From: Psychrobacillus psychrodurans
GTDB taxonomy: Bacteria > Bacillota > Bacilli > Bacillales_A > Planococcaceae
Length of the DNA: 57,172 bases
Reading direction: 5' to 3'
NCBI GenBank assembly: GCA_900114885.1
Contig: FOUN01000017.1
Span: 1 to 57,172, forward strand
Each line of letters begins with the position of its first letter. Position 1 is the first letter of the stretch. The notes under the pieces are model-generated. The model made no database searches and was not told the origin of the DNA. It saw nothing but the letters and a program-made list of their open reading frames with translations. The translations under genes were made by a program, and so were the position numbers. Of this stretch, positions 39,345-50,511 are shown piece by piece.

Positions 39345-40736
39345 ATGCATCCTTTCATTATAAAAGTAAAAAAGTATATAGATAAGTATCAGATGATTCA
39401 AAGTGGAGACCGTCTTCTTTTAGCTTGTTCTGGTGGAGCAGATTCCATTGCTGTGGTTCTTATTTTTCATGAACTTAAAGAAATATATAACGTACAGCTA
39501 GGGATTGTTCACACCGACCACCAGCTTCGCGGAGAAGAGTCTGCCGAAGATATGCAATTCGTAGAACAAGTAGCTACAAGGTTGGACTTACCTTTCTATG
39601 GAACTACACTTGAAGTGCGTTCTAGAATGGAGTTAGAGGGTGGAAATGTTCAGGTAATATGTCGTGAGGAACGGTACGCTTACTTTGACACTGTTATGAA
39701 GCAAGAGCATTTTGATAAGTTAGTCCTCGGGCATCATGCAGATGATCAAATTGAAACAATAATTATGTCATTAGTAAGAGGGTCTTTGGCGTCTTCTCTT
39801 AAAGGAATCCCGATAACAAGACCTTTTTCTAATGGAAGTATCATTCGCCCATTCCTATGTGTGACAAAAGAAGAGATTTTGGATTTTATCCAGTTTAAGG
39901 AGCAATCCTTCAGACATGATCCTAGTAACGATAAACATACATACACAAGAAATCGTTTACGTCATACCGTGTTACCTCTTCTACGTCAAGAAAATTTGCA
40001 TGTGGCAGATAGTATCCGGACGTTCGTAGAAAAACAACAACAAGATGATACTTTTTTACAGACACTTGCTAAAGAAAAATTTGATCAGCTTGTGACAATT
40101 AAAAGCAAATCGAGCTTTTTTATGGATACAAAACAGTTTAGCGAGGTCCCAGTTGCTTTACAAAGAAGAGTGATTCTAATACTATTAAAGTATCTGTATG
40201 ATAGCTCCAATACGCTATTAAATAATCGCCTAATTGAATCCATTTTAACTGCTTGTAATGAGCAGGATGGTAATGCAGTGATTCATTTGCCCAAAGATTT
40301 TTTCCTCATACGTCATTACAGTCAAGTTCAGTTTTCCTCAAAACCGCTACAATCTCTACCATTTCAAAGTCAAATAATTGATGAAGATTGTTGGAGAGCA
40401 GTTGGTGCTGGTTATTCTATATACCTGACTAGAAACTTAAACGAGCAGGTTCCTTCCGATGAAAAATGGTTTATCCAACTGGAAAATGATTCTTTACCTC
40501 TTTCTGTACGACCGAAAATGGAAGGAGATCGAATCCATTTAAAAGGGATGTCTACTCAAAAAAAAGTTTCACGATTGTTTATTGATGAAAAAGTTTCGAC
40601 CGAAGAACGATTGGTTTGGCCAATGCTTGTATCTGCTAAAAATGATATAATGGCTGTAATAGGTCTTCGTTACGGGTCTCAATTTGAAAAGAATAGAAAT
40701 ACGCAAAACTTTGTATTACACGTAAAGAGTTATTAA
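39345..40736 (+). CDS. tilS: tRNA(Ile)-lysidine synthase
   Basis: Converts C34 of the CAT-anticodon tRNA-Ile to lysidine, changing it from Met to Ile identity. The 463-residue PP-loop enzyme has SGGADS at 29-34, the HTDHQLRGEESAED segment, and GHHADDQIETIIM, followed by TilS substrate-binding and C-terminal domains. GAGGTG precedes the ATG by seven bases. hpt follows after 18 bases, the conserved tilS-hpt-ftsH order. Confidence 0.97.
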   Translation: MHPFIIKVKKYIDKYQMIQSGDRLLLACSGGADSIAVVLIFHELKEIYNVQLGIVHTDHQLRGEESAEDMQFVEQVATRLDLPFYGTTLEVRSRMELEGGNVQVICREERYAYFDTVMKQEHFDKLVLGHHADDQIETIIMSLVRGSLASSLKGIPITRPFSNGSIIRPFLCVTKEEILDFIQFKEQSFRHDPSNDKHTYTRNRLRHTVLPLLRQENLHVADSIRTFVEKQQQDDTFLQTLAKEKFDQLVTIKSKSSFFMDTKQFSEVPVALQRRVILILLKYLYDSSNTLLNNRLIESILTACNEQDGNAVIHLPKDFFLIRHYSQVQFSSKPLQSLPFQSQIIDEDCWRAVGAGYSIYLTRNLNEQVPSDEKWFIQLENDSLPLSVRPKMEGDRIHLKGMSTQKKVSRLFIDEKVSTEERLVWPMLVSAKNDIMAVIGLRYGSQFEKNRNTQNFVLHVKSY

Positions 40737-40754
40737 CCCATAGGAGGATTAACC

Positions 40755-41297
40755 ATGTTAGAAAAGGATATTTTAGAAGTCTTGTTATCTGAGGATCAAA
40801 TTAATCAAAAAACACGTGAATTAGGAGCCTTGTTAACGGAGGAGTACAAAGATCAGTACCCACTTGCAATTGGGATTTTAAAAGGTGCAATGCCTTTCAT
40901 GTCCGATTTGATGAAACGTGTAGATACATATATTGAAATGGATTATATGGATGTATCTAGTTATGGAAATGCAACTGTTTCTTCTGGAGAAGTTAAAATT
41001 GTAAAAGATTTAAACACAAGTGTTGAAGGTCGAGACATTCTAATAATCGAAGACATCATCGATAGTGGGATGACATTAAGTTACTTAGTTGATCTTTTCA
41101 AATATCGTAAAGCAAAATCGATTAAGATCGTTACATTATTAGACAAACCAACTGGTAGAAAAGTAGACTTAAAAGCCGATTTCGTTGGCTTTGAAGTACC
41201 AGATGCATTTGTAGTTGGATACGGTTTAGATTATGCAGAAAAGTATCGTAACTTACCATATGTAGGCGTATTGAAGAAAGAAGTTTATAGTTTTTAG
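40755..41297 (+). CDS. hpt: Hypoxanthine-guanine phosphoribosyltransferase
   Basis: Purine salvage enzyme making IMP and GMP from PRPP. The 180-residue protein has [13 protein letters not shown], the PRPP-binding [14 protein letters not shown] and the purine loop near [23 protein letters not shown] precedes the ATG. In B. subtilis HprT with TilS also activates ftsH transcription, which fits the gene order here. Confidence 0.97.
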   Translation: MLEKDILEVLLSEDQINQKTRELGALLTEEYKDQYPLAIGILKGAMPFMSDLMKRVDTYIEMDYMDVSSYGNATVSSGEVKIVKDLNTSVEGRDILIIEDIIDSGMTLSYLVDLFKYRKAKSIKIVTLLDKPTGRKVDLKADFVGFEVPDAFVVGYGLDYAEKYRNLPYVGVLKKEVYSF

Positions 41298-41325
41298 TTT
41301 TTACCCTAGTTTGGAAGGCTTTTCA

Positions 41326-41355
41326 TTGTACGTCCAAAAATTCGTGTGATAAGAT
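41326..41355 (+). promoter_or_regulatory. Candidate ftsH promoter
   Basis: TTGTAC (41326-41331), 18-base spacer, TAAGAT (41350-41355). No terminator separates hpt from ftsH, so readthrough is also likely. Confidence 0.4.
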
Positions 41356-41394
41356 TATCATTAGTTTTTTGTTTACCTTGTGAGGAGGCTGGGA

Positions 41395-43398
41395 ATGAAT
41401 CGAGCATTGCGCTACGCCATATTATACTTATTAATATTTTTTGTGATCGTTGGGATTTTTGCTACGTTTAATACGAGTAATACAACAACCAAAAATATTA
41501 GTTTTAACGAATTTATGACTTCTTTAGAAAAAGGAGAAATAACAACTGTTGATTTACAACCTGATGCGGGTGTGTATTACGCTGAAGGTGAAATGAAAGG
41601 CTATAAAGAAGGAGAGAAATATTTAGCGATTCTCCCTTATAATAGCGAAGAACTACAAACGAAAATTTATACGTTGGCAACATCCAATTCTGTAGACGTG
41701 GAATACAAAGAAACGCCTAAAACAAGTGGTTGGGTTCAATTCTTCACAGGATTATTGCCGTTCTTAATTATTATTATTTTATTCTTCTTCTTATTAAGCC
41801 AATCACAAGGCGGTGGCAACCGCGTGATGAACTTCGGTAAGAGTAAAGCGAAGTTGTACGATAATGATAAGAAAAAAGTTAGATTTAATGATGTTGCTGG
41901 TGCAGATGAAGAAAAAGCTGAACTAGTGGAAGTAGTAGATTTCTTAAAAGATCCACGTAAATTCGTGGAAATTGGAGCTCGTATACCTAAAGGGATTCTT
42001 TTAGTAGGCCCTCCGGGTACTGGTAAAACATTACTTGCTCGTGCAGTTGCGGGTGAATCAGGTGTGCCGTTCTTCTCTATAAGTGGATCGGACTTCGTTG
42101 AAATGTTTGTCGGAGTAGGAGCTTCTCGAGTTCGTGATTTATTTGAAAATGCGAAGAAAAATGCACCTTGTATTATCTTTATTGATGAAATTGATGCAGT
42201 TGGTCGTCAACGTGGAGCAGGACTTGGTGGAGGTCATGATGAACGTGAGCAAACACTAAACCAATTACTTGTTGAAATGGATGGTTTCGGTGCAAATGAA
42301 GGTATTATTATCGTTGCTGCAACAAATAGACCAGACGTTTTAGACCCGGCACTTCTTCGTCCAGGCCGTTTTGACCGTCAAATTACTGTAGGTCGCCCAG
42401 ACGTTAAAGGTCGTGAAGCGGTACTTCGAGTACATGCTCGTAATAAGCCACTTGACGAGTCAGTGGACTTAAAAGCGATTGCACAACGCACACCAGGATT
42501 TTCTGGAGCAGACTTAGAGAACTTATTAAACGAAGCAGCTCTAGTAGCGGCTAGAAGAGATAAGAAAAAAGTTGATATGCGAGATATTGATGAAGCTACG
42601 GACAGAGTTATTGCAGGTCCGGCTAAATCAGGAAAAGTCATCTCTGAAAAAGAACGAAATATTGTTGCATACCATGAAGCAGGACATGTGGTTGTTGGTT
42701 TAACTTTAGACGATGCTGAAATCGTACATAAAGTGACGATTGTTCCTCGTGGTCAAGCAGGTGGCTACGCAGTAATGCTTCCTAAAGAAGATCGTTATTT
42801 CATGACAAAACCAGAGTTACTAGATAAAATATCTGGATTACTTGGTGGTCGTGTAGCTGAGGATATTATTTTCGGTGAAGTTTCTACCGGAGCTCATAAT
42901 GATTTCCAACGCGCAACGGGCATTGCTAGAAAAATGGTTACAGAATATGGAATGAGTGACAAGCTTGGACCAATGCAATTCGGTCAAGCGCAAGGGGGCA
43001 ATGTCTTCTTAGGTCGTGATTTCAACTCAGAACAAAACTATTCAGATGCAATTGCTTATGAAATTGATCAAGAAATGCAAACAATGATTAAAGATCAATA
43101 TGCTCGTACGAAACAAATATTAACGGAAAAACGTGAATTATTAACATTAATCGCTAAAACGTTATTAGAGGTAGAGACACTAGATGCTGCTCAGATTAAA
43201 CATCTAGAAGAGCATGGTACACTTCCTGAACGCTCATATGATGAGTTAGATCAAAAAGCAGCTATTGAGCTTAAAAAAGAAGAGGAAGTATCGGATGCAG
43301 TAGGTACTCCTGCTGATCCTTCTATTAGTGATTTGCCAAAAGAAGAAGGTTCACTGAAAGAAGTAGAAAGCCCAGTTCAAGAAGAACGTAGAGATTAA
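41395..43398 (+). CDS. ftsH: ATP-dependent zinc metalloprotease FtsH
   Basis: Membrane AAA+ protease for misfolded and regulatory proteins. The 667-residue protein has two membrane helices (about 5-25 and 112-132) around an extracellular domain, Walker A GPPGTGKT with Lys211, Walker B IIFIDEID, the second region of homology, and zinc site HEAGH at 427-431. The acidic C-terminus is variable. ATG 41395 is six bases after AGGAGG; in-frame GTG 41380 would contain that site. Confidence 0.97.
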   Translation: MNRALRYAILYLLIFFVIVGIFATFNTSNTTTKNISFNEFMTSLEKGEITTVDLQPDAGVYYAEGEMKGYKEGEKYLAILPYNSEELQTKIYTLATSNSVDVEYKETPKTSGWVQFFTGLLPFLIIIILFFFLLSQSQGGGNRVMNFGKSKAKLYDNDKKKVRFNDVAGADEEKAELVEVVDFLKDPRKFVEIGARIPKGILLVGPPGTGKTLLARAVAGESGVPFFSISGSDFVEMFVGVGASRVRDLFENAKKNAPCIIFIDEIDAVGRQRGAGLGGGHDEREQTLNQLLVEMDGFGANEGIIIVAATNRPDVLDPALLRPGRFDRQITVGRPDVKGREAVLRVHARNKPLDESVDLKAIAQRTPGFSGADLENLLNEAALVAARRDKKKVDMRDIDEATDRVIAGPAKSGKVISEKERNIVAYHEAGHVVVGLTLDDAEIVHKVTIVPRGQAGGYAVMLPKEDRYFMTKPELLDKISGLLGGRVAEDIIFGEVSTGAHNDFQRATGIARKMVTEYGMSDKLGPMQFGQAQGGNVFLGRDFNSEQNYSDAIAYEIDQEMQTMIKDQYARTKQILTEKRELLTLIAKTLLEVETLDAAQIKHLEEHGTLPERSYDELDQKAAIELKKEEEVSDAVGTPADPSISDLPKEEGSLKEVESPVQEERRD

Positions 43399-43410
43399 TA
43401 GATAAGAATA

Positions 43411-43456
43411 AAAGCTGATTGTCTCCTTTATACTCGAGGCAATCAGCTTTTTTCTT
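43411..43456 (+). terminator. Terminator after ftsH
   Basis: AAGCTGATTG / CAATCAGCTT extended by CTC/GAG, followed by T6. Confidence 0.9.
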
Positions 43457-43468
43457 GGTCTCTTTATA

Positions 43469-43477
43469 TGGTATGAT
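43469..43477 (+). promoter_or_regulatory. Extended -10 promoter candidate for coaX
   Basis: TGGTATGAT (43469-43477), 38 bases before the coaX start and right after the ftsH terminator. The -35 position overlaps the T run and is weak. Confidence 0.5.
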
Positions 43478-43514
43478 GTGTGGGAAACTCAACAAAAAAG
43501 TGAGGAAAAGCTAG

Positions 43515-44300
43515 ATGATACTTGTCTTAGATACGGGAAATACTAATATTGTTTTAGGGGTTTACGAAAGTGATAAGCTAATCCATCACTGGCGAATGGA
43601 GACAGATCGTTTGAAAACAGAAGACGAATATGGGATGCAGGTTAAAGCGTTGTTTTCTCATGCTGCTATCTCTTTCGATCAAATAGAGGGCATTATTATT
43701 TCTTCTGTAGTTCCACCTATTATGTTTTCCTTAGAAGCGATGTGCAAAAAATATTTTGGTATAAAACCAATTGTAGTAGGTCCTGGAGTAAAAACTGGAC
43801 TAAATATTAAGTATGAGAACCCGCGCGAGGTTGGAGCGGATCGTATAGTAAATGCAGTAGCTGCAATTCATGAATATGGAAGTCCATTAATCATTGTAGA
43901 TTTCGGAACTGCTACAACCTATTGTTTTATCAATGAACACGGAGAGTACATGGGCGGAGCGATTGCTCCAGGTATCGGTATCTCAACAGAAGCCCTTTTT
44001 AATAGAGCTAGTAAGCTTCCACGTATAGAGTTGACAACACCTGAGAGTGTTATTGGGAAAAACACGGTTGCTGCAATGCAAGCGGGAATAGTGTACGGTT
44101 ATGTAGGGCAAGTTGAGGGTATAGTGAATCGCATGAGAAAAGTATCTAAGAAAAATCCTAAAGTTATAGCTACAGGTGGTATGGCTTCCTTAATTGGGGG
44201 CGAAACTACTATAATGGATGTTATTGATCCATTCTTAACATTGAAGGGTTTATATTTGATATATCAAAGAAATAATGATGAAAGAGGTAATAATAGATGA
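43515..44300 (+). CDS. coaX: Type III pantothenate kinase
   Basis: First step of coenzyme A synthesis. The 261-residue ASKHA-fold enzyme has [15 protein letters not shown] (phosphate 1), [23 protein letters not shown] and the [11 protein letters not shown] loop, all type III hallmarks. It needs a monovalent cation and resists feedback by CoA in characterised members. It shares an ATGA overlap with hslO. Confidence 0.96.
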   Translation: MILVLDTGNTNIVLGVYESDKLIHHWRMETDRLKTEDEYGMQVKALFSHAAISFDQIEGIIISSVVPPIMFSLEAMCKKYFGIKPIVVGPGVKTGLNIKYENPREVGADRIVNAVAAIHEYGSPLIIVDFGTATTYCFINEHGEYMGGAIAPGIGISTEALFNRASKLPRIELTTPESVIGKNTVAAMQAGIVYGYVGQVEGIVNRMRKVSKKNPKVIATGGMASLIGGETTIMDVIDPFLTLKGLYLIYQRNNDERGNNR

Positions 44301-45178
44301 GTGATTATTTAGTAAGAGCTTTAGCTTTTGAAGGAAGCGTACGTGCATTTGCGGCTCGTACAACTGATACAGTAGGAGAAGGACAAAGACGTCACGGCAC
44401 TTGGCCGACTGCATCTGCTGCACTTGGAAGGTCGATGACAGCTGCGCTTATGATGGGCGCTATGCTAAAAGGTGAAGATAAGATAACGGTGAAAGTAGAA
44501 GGTAATGGTCCGATTGGTCCAATGATTATAGACAGTAATGCAAAAGGAGAAGTGCGTGGCTATGTGACTAATCCTCAAACCCACTTCGATTTAAATGAGC
44601 ATGGAAAATTAGATGTTCGACGTGCTGTAGGAACAGAAGGTACACTTACAATTGTAAAAGATTTGGGCATGAGAGACTTTTTTACTGGACAAGTGCCGAT
44701 TGTTTCGGGTGAAATTGGCGAAGACTTCACCTATTATTTTGCTGTTTCGGAACAGGTTCCTTCATCTGTTGGACTTGGAGTGCTTGTAAACCCGGACAAC
44801 TCTATTTTGGCTGCTGGAGGGTTTATAATTCAACTAATGCCTGGAATAGATGATGAAACAATTACAGTGATTGAGGAACATTTGTCTAATATGGAACCTG
44901 TTTCAAAACTAATCGAAAGAGGCTTAACCCCGGAAGAAATACTATTTGAAATTTTAGGTAAAGATAATGTGCAAATATTAGACTCTGCTCCTGTATCATT
45001 TGAATGTAATTGTTCCAAAGAAAGATTTGGGAATGCTATTATCACGCTTGGTGAAAAGGAAATTCGCGATATGATTGAAGAAGATGGAGGAGCAGAAGCA
45101 CACTGTCATTTCTGTATGGAGAAATACAATTACTCAGTAGATGAATTGGAGTCATTTATCGATGAAATCAACGCGTAA
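44297..45178 (+). CDS. hslO: Redox-regulated chaperone Hsp33
   Basis: Holdase chaperone switched on by oxidation. The 293-residue protein has the N-terminal core ([20 protein letters not shown]) and a C-terminal zinc switch with C237-x-C239 and C270-x2-C273. Begins in the ATGA overlap with coaX; its end overlaps the following isomerase gene by 17 bases. Confidence 0.97.
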   Translation: MSDYLVRALAFEGSVRAFAARTTDTVGEGQRRHGTWPTASAALGRSMTAALMMGAMLKGEDKITVKVEGNGPIGPMIIDSNAKGEVRGYVTNPQTHFDLNEHGKLDVRRAVGTEGTLTIVKDLGMRDFFTGQVPIVSGEIGEDFTYYFAVSEQVPSSVGLGVLVNPDNSILAAGGFIIQLMPGIDDETITVIEEHLSNMEPVSKLIERGLTPEEILFEILGKDNVQILDSAPVSFECNCSKERFGNAIITLGEKEIRDMIEEDGGAEAHCHFCMEKYNYSVDELESFIDEINA

Positions 45179-46082
45179 TTATGATAATGCCACAACTAAA
45201 AAACGTCTAAAAACTAAGCCGGTACTAGTTGTGATGAGTATCCTTTTAATAGGTAATCTGTTGTGGTTTATCGCATGGTTAATACCAAATGATACGAATA
45301 AGACTGATTCAGAGGAAGTGGCATCCGTAGAAGGTAAAGTTATTACGAAGGAACAATGGATGGCTTCTATGGAGTCGATTTATGGGAAAGAAGTATTGCT
45401 AGATATGGTGAATGCAGAGGTTATGGAAGCTGCAGCTAAAAAATATAAGATTAAAGTAACGGATTCGGAAGTAGACTTAGAACTCGCTTTAATCCGTTCT
45501 ACACAAGAGGGGACTTCCTTACAATCCTATGATGAGAAGGTTGTGCGCAAGGATATTCGCTCTCGCTTAATTTTAGAAAAAGTATTAGCCAAGGATATTG
45601 TCATTGAAGACGAGACAATCAAAGAGTTCTATGAAAATAACAAAAATCTTTACAATACTTCGACCTCTTATCGAACAAGTATCATTTATGTCAATACAGA
45701 AGCTGAAGCAAACGAAGTTGTGGATGAGCTAGAAAATGGTTCATCATTTGAGGGACTAGCCAGAGAACGATCTGCTGATGCAAGTTCGGCGAGTCTCGGT
45801 GGGGACATCGGTTACGTGTCAGAAGGAAATGAATCGGTGGATGAAGCTTTAGTTAGTGCAATTCAGAATCTAGACAAAGATAAATGGAGTAAACCAATCG
45901 CTTTAAGTGACGGTAGATTTGCCGTATCAATGGTGAAAAGTGTATTTAAAGGTCAATCCTTTTCATATGCCGATGTAAAAGACCATATTCGAAGAGAACT
46001 TGCACTTGACCAGTTGCCACAATCGGTTACCCAAGAGGCTTTTTGGAAGGAATTCGATGCAGACTGGGTTTATAGTGAATGA
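45162..46082 (+). CDS. yacD: Membrane-anchored PpiC/PrsA-like peptidyl-prolyl isomerase (YacD)
   Basis: A 306-residue extracytoplasmic foldase. A basic N-terminus and one membrane helix (about 22-42) anchor it; there is no lipobox. A SurA_N-like helical region precedes the parvulin domain (about 155-250: [39 protein letters not shown]). ATG 45162 lies ten bases after TTGGAG; an in-frame ATG 21 bases upstream has no binding site. Overlap with hslO suggests a shared response to folding stress. Confidence 0.88.
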   Translation: MKSTRNYDNATTKKRLKTKPVLVVMSILLIGNLLWFIAWLIPNDTNKTDSEEVASVEGKVITKEQWMASMESIYGKEVLLDMVNAEVMEAAAKKYKIKVTDSEVDLELALIRSTQEGTSLQSYDEKVVRKDIRSRLILEKVLAKDIVIEDETIKEFYENNKNLYNTSTSYRTSIIYVNTEAEANEVVDELENGSSFEGLARERSADASSASLGGDIGYVSEGNESVDEALVSAIQNLDKDKWSKPIALSDGRFAVSMVKSVFKGQSFSYADVKDHIRRELALDQLPQSVTQEAFWKEFDADWVYSE

Positions 46083-46127
46083 TTAATAGAACTATAGTAT
46101 CTTTCTAAAAGAATAGCTGACTTATCC

Positions 46128-46170
46128 ATACCCTTCCGTTTAATTCAACAATGGAAGGGTATAACTTTTG
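46128..46170 (+). terminator. Terminator after yacD
   Basis: ATACCCTTCC / GGAAGGGTAT around a 14-base loop, then AACTTTTG. Confidence 0.75.
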
Positions 46171-46201
46171 TGTGAATAAATAATTCATGGAGGTGGAAAG
46201 G

Positions 46202-47581
46202 ATGAGTCAAGTGTCCCATCCAATTGTCAAGGAAGCACTTGGAGTATTATTAAAGAAGGAAGATTTTCTTCCAACCTGTAAAGGGGAATATAGAGAACAA
46301 GCATTTAAGTCGATGGAAGCAATTTTATCTACACCAAATCAGATTCATAAAGCGTATATTCGAATGCCAATGGAAAAGGGTGAAATTGTCCGAATACCAG
46401 CATTTCGGGTTCAGCACAATAATGCGTTAGGTCCATATAAAGGTGGAATTCGGTTTCATGAATCGGTTAATGAACACGAGGTTGTTAACCTTTCTTTTCT
46501 AATGACATTAAAGAACGCTCTTCATAATGTTCCCTATGGTGGAGGAAAGGGTGGCATTGTCATCAATCCAAAGGCATTAACCGAAAAAGAATTGCATATA
46601 CTTTCCGTTAAATTTGTCCGTAATTTCAATGATGTATTAGGACCTGATAAAGACATACCTGCACCTGATGTAGGCTCGGGCGAAAGAGAAATGGATTGGA
46701 TGATGGCTGAATATAAAAAAATAAATCATGGTCAACCTTATCTTGGGAGTTTCACAGGCAAGAGTGTTGCCAACGGAGGTTCACTTGGTCGAAGAGAAGC
46801 AACAGGCAAAGGTGTCTACTTTACATTCCGATATTTAATACATGACTTTGTGAATAAAAATAAAGCAAGTATGAACAGTGGAGATAATATCTTTGCTAAA
46901 ACGGCACTTGAATATGCTGGTAAGCCTTTAACAATGGCTATACAAGGCTTTGGTAATGTAGGTTCAGTTACTGCACTAGAGGCGTATCGTTGTGAAAAAT
47001 TAAAAAATAAAGTTATTGCAGTTAGTGATCGCAATGTGACTCTTATTAATGAGGACGGTCTGGATATTCCGACTTTAGTTGAGTTTACAGCTAACAATAA
47101 AGGAGATCTTCCTGTAACAAAGGAACAACTACAATCTATCGGTGTTAAAGCAAATGTTGATACGCGTGAGTCAATTCTGACAATGGATATAGATGTGCTC
47201 TTCTTAGCGGCCTTAGAGGATCAAATTCATCAAGATAACTGGAAAGACATTAAGGCACCAATCATAGTAGAAGGCGCTAATGCACCAATCACCCAGGAAG
47301 CGGACAAGGAACTTGCGAAAAAAGGGGTTGTCATTATTCCTGATATTCTTGCGAATGCAGGTGGTGTAATTGTCTCTTATTTGGAATGGTTACAAGGCAG
47401 AGAAACACAGTTCATGACTGAAGAGGATGTTTTTCAAAAGCTATTTGAAAAAATGAGCGAAACGATGGAAACGATACTCCCTCAATACTTTTCCGATCCG
47501 TTTGCTTTACGTCAAAATGCCTTTATACACGCGGTCTCCAGACTTTCAGAGGTGCTGTATAGACAAGGTAAATTATATTAA
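46202..47581 (+). CDS. Glutamate dehydrogenase family protein (Glu/Leu/Phe/Val dehydrogenase)
   Basis: Oxidative deaminase/reductive aminase of glutamate, 459 residues. The dimerisation domain has PYKGGIRFH and NVPYGGGKGG with the substrate lysines; PAPDVGSGEREMDWMMAEY carries the catalytic Asp; the Rossmann domain has IQGFGNVGS. An insertion around residues 205-245 (KNKASMNSGDNIF...) makes it longer than the usual ~420-residue catabolic RocG/GudB. Cofactor preference is not certain. ATG 46202 lies seven bases after GGAGGT. Its own terminators on both sides mark it as an independent unit inserted between yacD and cysK. Confidence 0.9.
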   Translation: MSQVSHPIVKEALGVLLKKEDFLPTCKGEYREQAFKSMEAILSTPNQIHKAYIRMPMEKGEIVRIPAFRVQHNNALGPYKGGIRFHESVNEHEVVNLSFLMTLKNALHNVPYGGGKGGIVINPKALTEKELHILSVKFVRNFNDVLGPDKDIPAPDVGSGEREMDWMMAEYKKINHGQPYLGSFTGKSVANGGSLGRREATGKGVYFTFRYLIHDFVNKNKASMNSGDNIFAKTALEYAGKPLTMAIQGFGNVGSVTALEAYRCEKLKNKVIAVSDRNVTLINEDGLDIPTLVEFTANNKGDLPVTKEQLQSIGVKANVDTRESILTMDIDVLFLAALEDQIHQDNWKDIKAPIIVEGANAPITQEADKELAKKGVVIIPDILANAGGVIVSYLEWLQGRETQFMTEEDVFQKLFEKMSETMETILPQYFSDPFALRQNAFIHAVSRLSEVLYRQGKLY

Positions 47582-47591
47582 AAACACTTAC

Positions 47592-47626
47592 TAGAGACCA
47601 TCTTTGTAATATAGATGGTCTCTTGT
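47592..47626 (+). terminator. Terminator after the glutamate dehydrogenase gene
   Basis: AGAGACCATCT / AGATGGTCTCT, eight-base loop, then TGTTG. Confidence 0.8.
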
Positions 47627-47938
47627 TGTGAAGTATAAAGTACTTTCTATGCTTTTGTTAGCATACTGGTTGATATCGTCTATAATTTTATTTTTATAAT
47701 CAATAACTGTGCATTACACTTTTCAAAAAAACATCGATGATGAAAATGACAATCGATTTATTTAAGGAGATCATAAGCATGTGAAATCACTATGCAATGC
47801 TATGAGATTATATATAAATCCTCTGATTCAAAAAACTATTGGACGGATTATCCTTGATGCTGGTTATATATAAATCACTCAACAAATTGTTAGTGGATGT
47901 ATTTGGCTAAATATTTAAAATATTATAATGTGACTTTA
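47627..47938. other. AT-rich spacer before cysK with one tiny ORF
   Basis: Apart from the 30-codon frame at 47781-47873 there is no supported gene. TTGATA (47670) and TATAAT (47695) are 19 bases apart and could form a weak promoter. TATATATAAATC recurs at about 47810 and 47864. Confidence 0.5.
47781..47873 (+). CDS. Possible 30-residue peptide upstream of cysK
   Basis: GTG 47781 follows AAGGAGA by ten bases and opens a 30-codon frame ending in TAA: a basic, amphipathic peptide starting MKSLCNAMRLYIN with one cysteine. An alternative ATG immediately upstream is followed at once by TGA. It could be a leader peptide, a toxin-like peptide or noise; no homologue is known to me. Confidence 0.3.
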   Translation: MKSLCNAMRLYINPLIQKTIGRIILDAGYI

Positions 47939-47968
47939 TTGACAATTCCTCTATTTCATTGGTATGAT
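47939..47968 (+). promoter_or_regulatory. SigA promoter of cysK
   Basis: TTGACA (47939-47944), 18-base spacer, TATGAT (47963-47968) with extended TGG. CymR control is known in relatives, but I cannot confirm a site by eye. Confidence 0.7.
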
Positions 47969-48012
47969 AAAAAATAAAACCTATTAGACAAGTAGGGATT
48001 GGGAGTGGGAAA

Positions 48013-48936
48013 ATGACGAAGTTAGCGCAATCTGTATTGGATTTAATCGGAAAGACGCCAATCGTAAAATTAAACCGTGTAGTAAACCCTGAGGATGCAG
48101 AAGTATACGTAAAATTAGAATACTTTAACCCAGGTAGTAGCGTGAAAGATCGTATTGCATTTGCCATGATCCAAGCTGCTGAAAAAGATGGGAAATTAAA
48201 AGAAACTGGTACAATTATTGAACCTACAAGTGGTAATACGGGTATTGGTCTCGCGATGATTGCGGCAGCGAAAGGGTATAACGCTGTTTTAGTTATGCCT
48301 GACACGATGAGCTTAGAGCGTAGAAACTTACTTCGAGCATATGGAGCTGATCTTATACTGACTCCTGGAGCCGATGGTATGAAAGGTGCTATTGCAAAAG
48401 CAGAGGAACTTGCAAACGAAAATGGCTGGTTTATGCCACAGCAATTCAATAACGAAGCGAATCCAGAAATACATCGTTTAACAACAGGACCTGAAATCGT
48501 GGAAGCATTTGACCAGTTAGATGGCTTTGTTTCGGGTATCGGTACTGGTGGAACAATTACTGGAGCTGGAGCTGTGTTAAAAGAGCATTTCCCGGACATC
48601 CATATTGCGGCTGTAGAACCTACAGATTCTAATATTTTATCTGGTGGTAAACCAGGTCCTCATAAAATTCAAGGTATCGGTGCGGGGTTCGTACCAGAAG
48701 TTCTTGATACAAAGCTTTATGACTCCATTATTGAAGTAACCAATGATGATGCATATGCAACTTCTCGTGAGGTAGCAAAGTCAGAAGGGATACTAGGGGG
48801 AGTTTCTGCTGGTGCAGCAATATACGCGGCTCTTCAGCTAGCTAAAAAGCTTGGAAAAGGTAAGAAAGTATTAGCGGTTATTCCAGATAATGGAGAGCGT
48901 TACTTAAGCACACCTCTATACCAATTCGAAGATTAA
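48013..48936 (+). CDS. cysK: Cysteine synthase (O-acetylserine sulfhydrylase)
   Basis: Last step of cysteine synthesis. The 307-residue PLP enzyme has [11 protein letters not shown], the PLP Lys45 in SSVKDRIA, the Asn/Thr substrate loop [12 protein letters not shown], and the phosphate-binding [10 protein letters not shown]. Full length. The start follows GGGAGTGGG. It has its own promoter and terminator. In B. subtilis CysK also acts in complex with CymR. Confidence 0.97.
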   Translation: MTKLAQSVLDLIGKTPIVKLNRVVNPEDAEVYVKLEYFNPGSSVKDRIAFAMIQAAEKDGKLKETGTIIEPTSGNTGIGLAMIAAAKGYNAVLVMPDTMSLERRNLLRAYGADLILTPGADGMKGAIAKAEELANENGWFMPQQFNNEANPEIHRLTTGPEIVEAFDQLDGFVSGIGTGGTITGAGAVLKEHFPDIHIAAVEPTDSNILSGGKPGPHKIQGIGAGFVPEVLDTKLYDSIIEVTNDDAYATSREVAKSEGILGGVSAGAAIYAALQLAKKLGKGKKVLAVIPDNGERYLSTPLYQFED

Positions 48937-48956
48937 TAGCAAACGAATAGAAAATG

Positions 48957-48994
48957 TAAAGAGAGGGAGCAACTAATGCTTCCTCTCTTTTTGT
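48957..48994 (+). terminator. Terminator after cysK
   Basis: AAAGAGAGGGAGC / GCTTCCTCTCTTT with a G-U pair, loop AACTAAT, T run. Confidence 0.88.
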
Positions 48995-49098
48995 ATATCA
49001 GTCATGTGGAGCTTTAGTAAATTCCTTTTTTCTAGTGGCGAAAAGTAGTAGTTTCAAGTTAAGATGAAGTCAAATCGTTTTTAGGGGGATTTGAGGAA

Positions 49099-50511
49099 TT
49101 GAATATCAAACTGGAAACACATACTTTTCATATGTCGAAAGATGCTTTTTTCTATGCATATAAAACACTAACAAAAGATGAGTCGTACAATGTATTTTTA
49201 GAAAGTGGCAGGGGTGGTCGCTTATCTGTTGCAGCTTGGAATCCAATAGCTGTTGCTAAATCGGTAGATAGTGATCTGCATATTCACTGGAGAAGTGGAG
49301 AGCAAGAAGTTCGTAGAGGAGAAGCGTTAGAGAGTTTAGAAAAGCTTGTATCTAATTATAAATTGCCGTTTCAGCAGGACTTACCCGACTTTCAAGGTGG
49401 AGCAATAGGTTTTGTTAGCTATGATTATGCAAGAAAAATAGAAGTTTTGCCGAATCTAGCTAAAGATGATTTGCATATACCGGATATCTACTTCCATTTA
49501 TATGATTGCTGGGCAGTGTTAGATGTTGAAACAGAGATAGTCACTTTAATGAAGTTATCTACATGTGATGTGGATTTAGTGGAACTAGAGAAAGAATATA
49601 TGGAAGCTGCTAAAAAAGGAATAGATTTAAGGTTATTCTATCCTGGGGCTGCAATGGAAATAGCGGAAGATAATTCTGAATTAAGTGTATCGGTAAGCTC
49701 AAGTGAGTTTGAGTCTGCGGTACTGAAAATCCAACAATATATAGCGCAAGGTGACATTTTTCAAGTCAACTTATCTGTAAGACAATCAAAGCAATTGAAA
49801 GTAAGTCCTATAACGATGTATGAGGCGCTACGTGCATTCAATCCTTCACCATACATGGTCTATATACAAGCGCCGGAATTTTCGGTTGTCTCTGGGTCAC
49901 CCGAATTATTAGTGAAGAAAAAAGGAACCGAGTTATCTACGAGACCAATAGCTGGGACAAGACCACGTGGTAAAAGTAATGAGGAAGATATTTCGTTAGC
50001 AAATGAACTGATAGAAAACGAAAAAGAACGGGCAGAGCATGTTATGCTTGTCGACCTAGAGCGAAACGACCTCGGTCGTGTTTCCTCTTATGGAACAGTG
50101 GAAGTGGATGAATTCATGGTTATTGAAAGATACTCCCATGTAATGCATATTGTCTCTAATGTAAAAGGGACACTTCGTTCTAACACATCTAACGCAGAGA
50201 TCATTCGGGCGATGTTCCCAGGAGGCACAATCACAGGAGCACCTAAAATTAGAACAATGGAAATAATTGAAGAGCTAGAGCCGGTTCGTAGAGGATTATA
50301 TACGGGGTCAATTGGTTGGTTAGGATTTTCAGGAGACTTAGAATTTAATATTGTGATCCGCACCGCGTTTATTCAAGATGGGATAGCTCATATTCAAGCA
50401 GGGGCGGGTATTGTTATTGACTCTCTACCGGTTGCGGAATACGTGGAATCTTTAAATAAAGCAAAAGCATTATGGCAGGCGAAGGCGATGGCAGAAGGAG
50501 TGCACAAATGA
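49099..50511 (+). CDS. pabB: Aminodeoxychorismate synthase component I
   Basis: Makes 4-amino-4-deoxychorismate for folate with PabA. The 470-residue chorismate-binding enzyme has the N-terminal anthranilate-synthase-I-like domain ([13 protein letters not shown]), [30 protein letters not shown], and [20 protein letters not shown]. The PIAGT-type motif supports PabB over TrpE. TTG 49099 is eight bases after GGGGGAT. First gene of the folate operon; ends in an ATGA overlap with pabA. Confidence 0.94.
   Translation: MNIKLETHTFHMSKDAFFYAYKTLTKDESYNVFLESGRGGRLSVAAWNPIAVAKSVDSDLHIHWRSGEQEVRRGEALESLEKLVSNYKLPFQQDLPDFQGGAIGFVSYDYARKIEVLPNLAKDDLHIPDIYFHLYDCWAVLDVETEIVTLMKLSTCDVDLVELEKEYMEAAKKGIDLRLFYPGAAMEIAEDNSELSVSVSSSEFESAVLKIQQYIAQGDIFQVNLSVRQSKQLKVSPITMYEALRAFNPSPYMVYIQAPEFSVVSGSPELLVKKKGTELSTRPIAGTRPRGKSNEEDISLANELIENEKERAEHVMLVDLERNDLGRVSSYGTVEVDEFMVIERYSHVMHIVSNVKGTLRSNTSNAEIIRAMFPGGTITGAPKIRTMEIIEELEPVRRGLYTGSIGWLGFSGDLEFNIVIRTAFIQDGIAHIQAGAGIVIDSLPVAEYVESLNKAKALWQAKAMAEGVHK

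Noticed and set aside
38796-39358. Long overlapping frames (about 180 codons on each strand) after spoIIE
   Set aside because: The 122-bp unit is not a multiple of three but lacks stops in several frames; the translated products just mirror the repeats and run into spoIIE and tilS.
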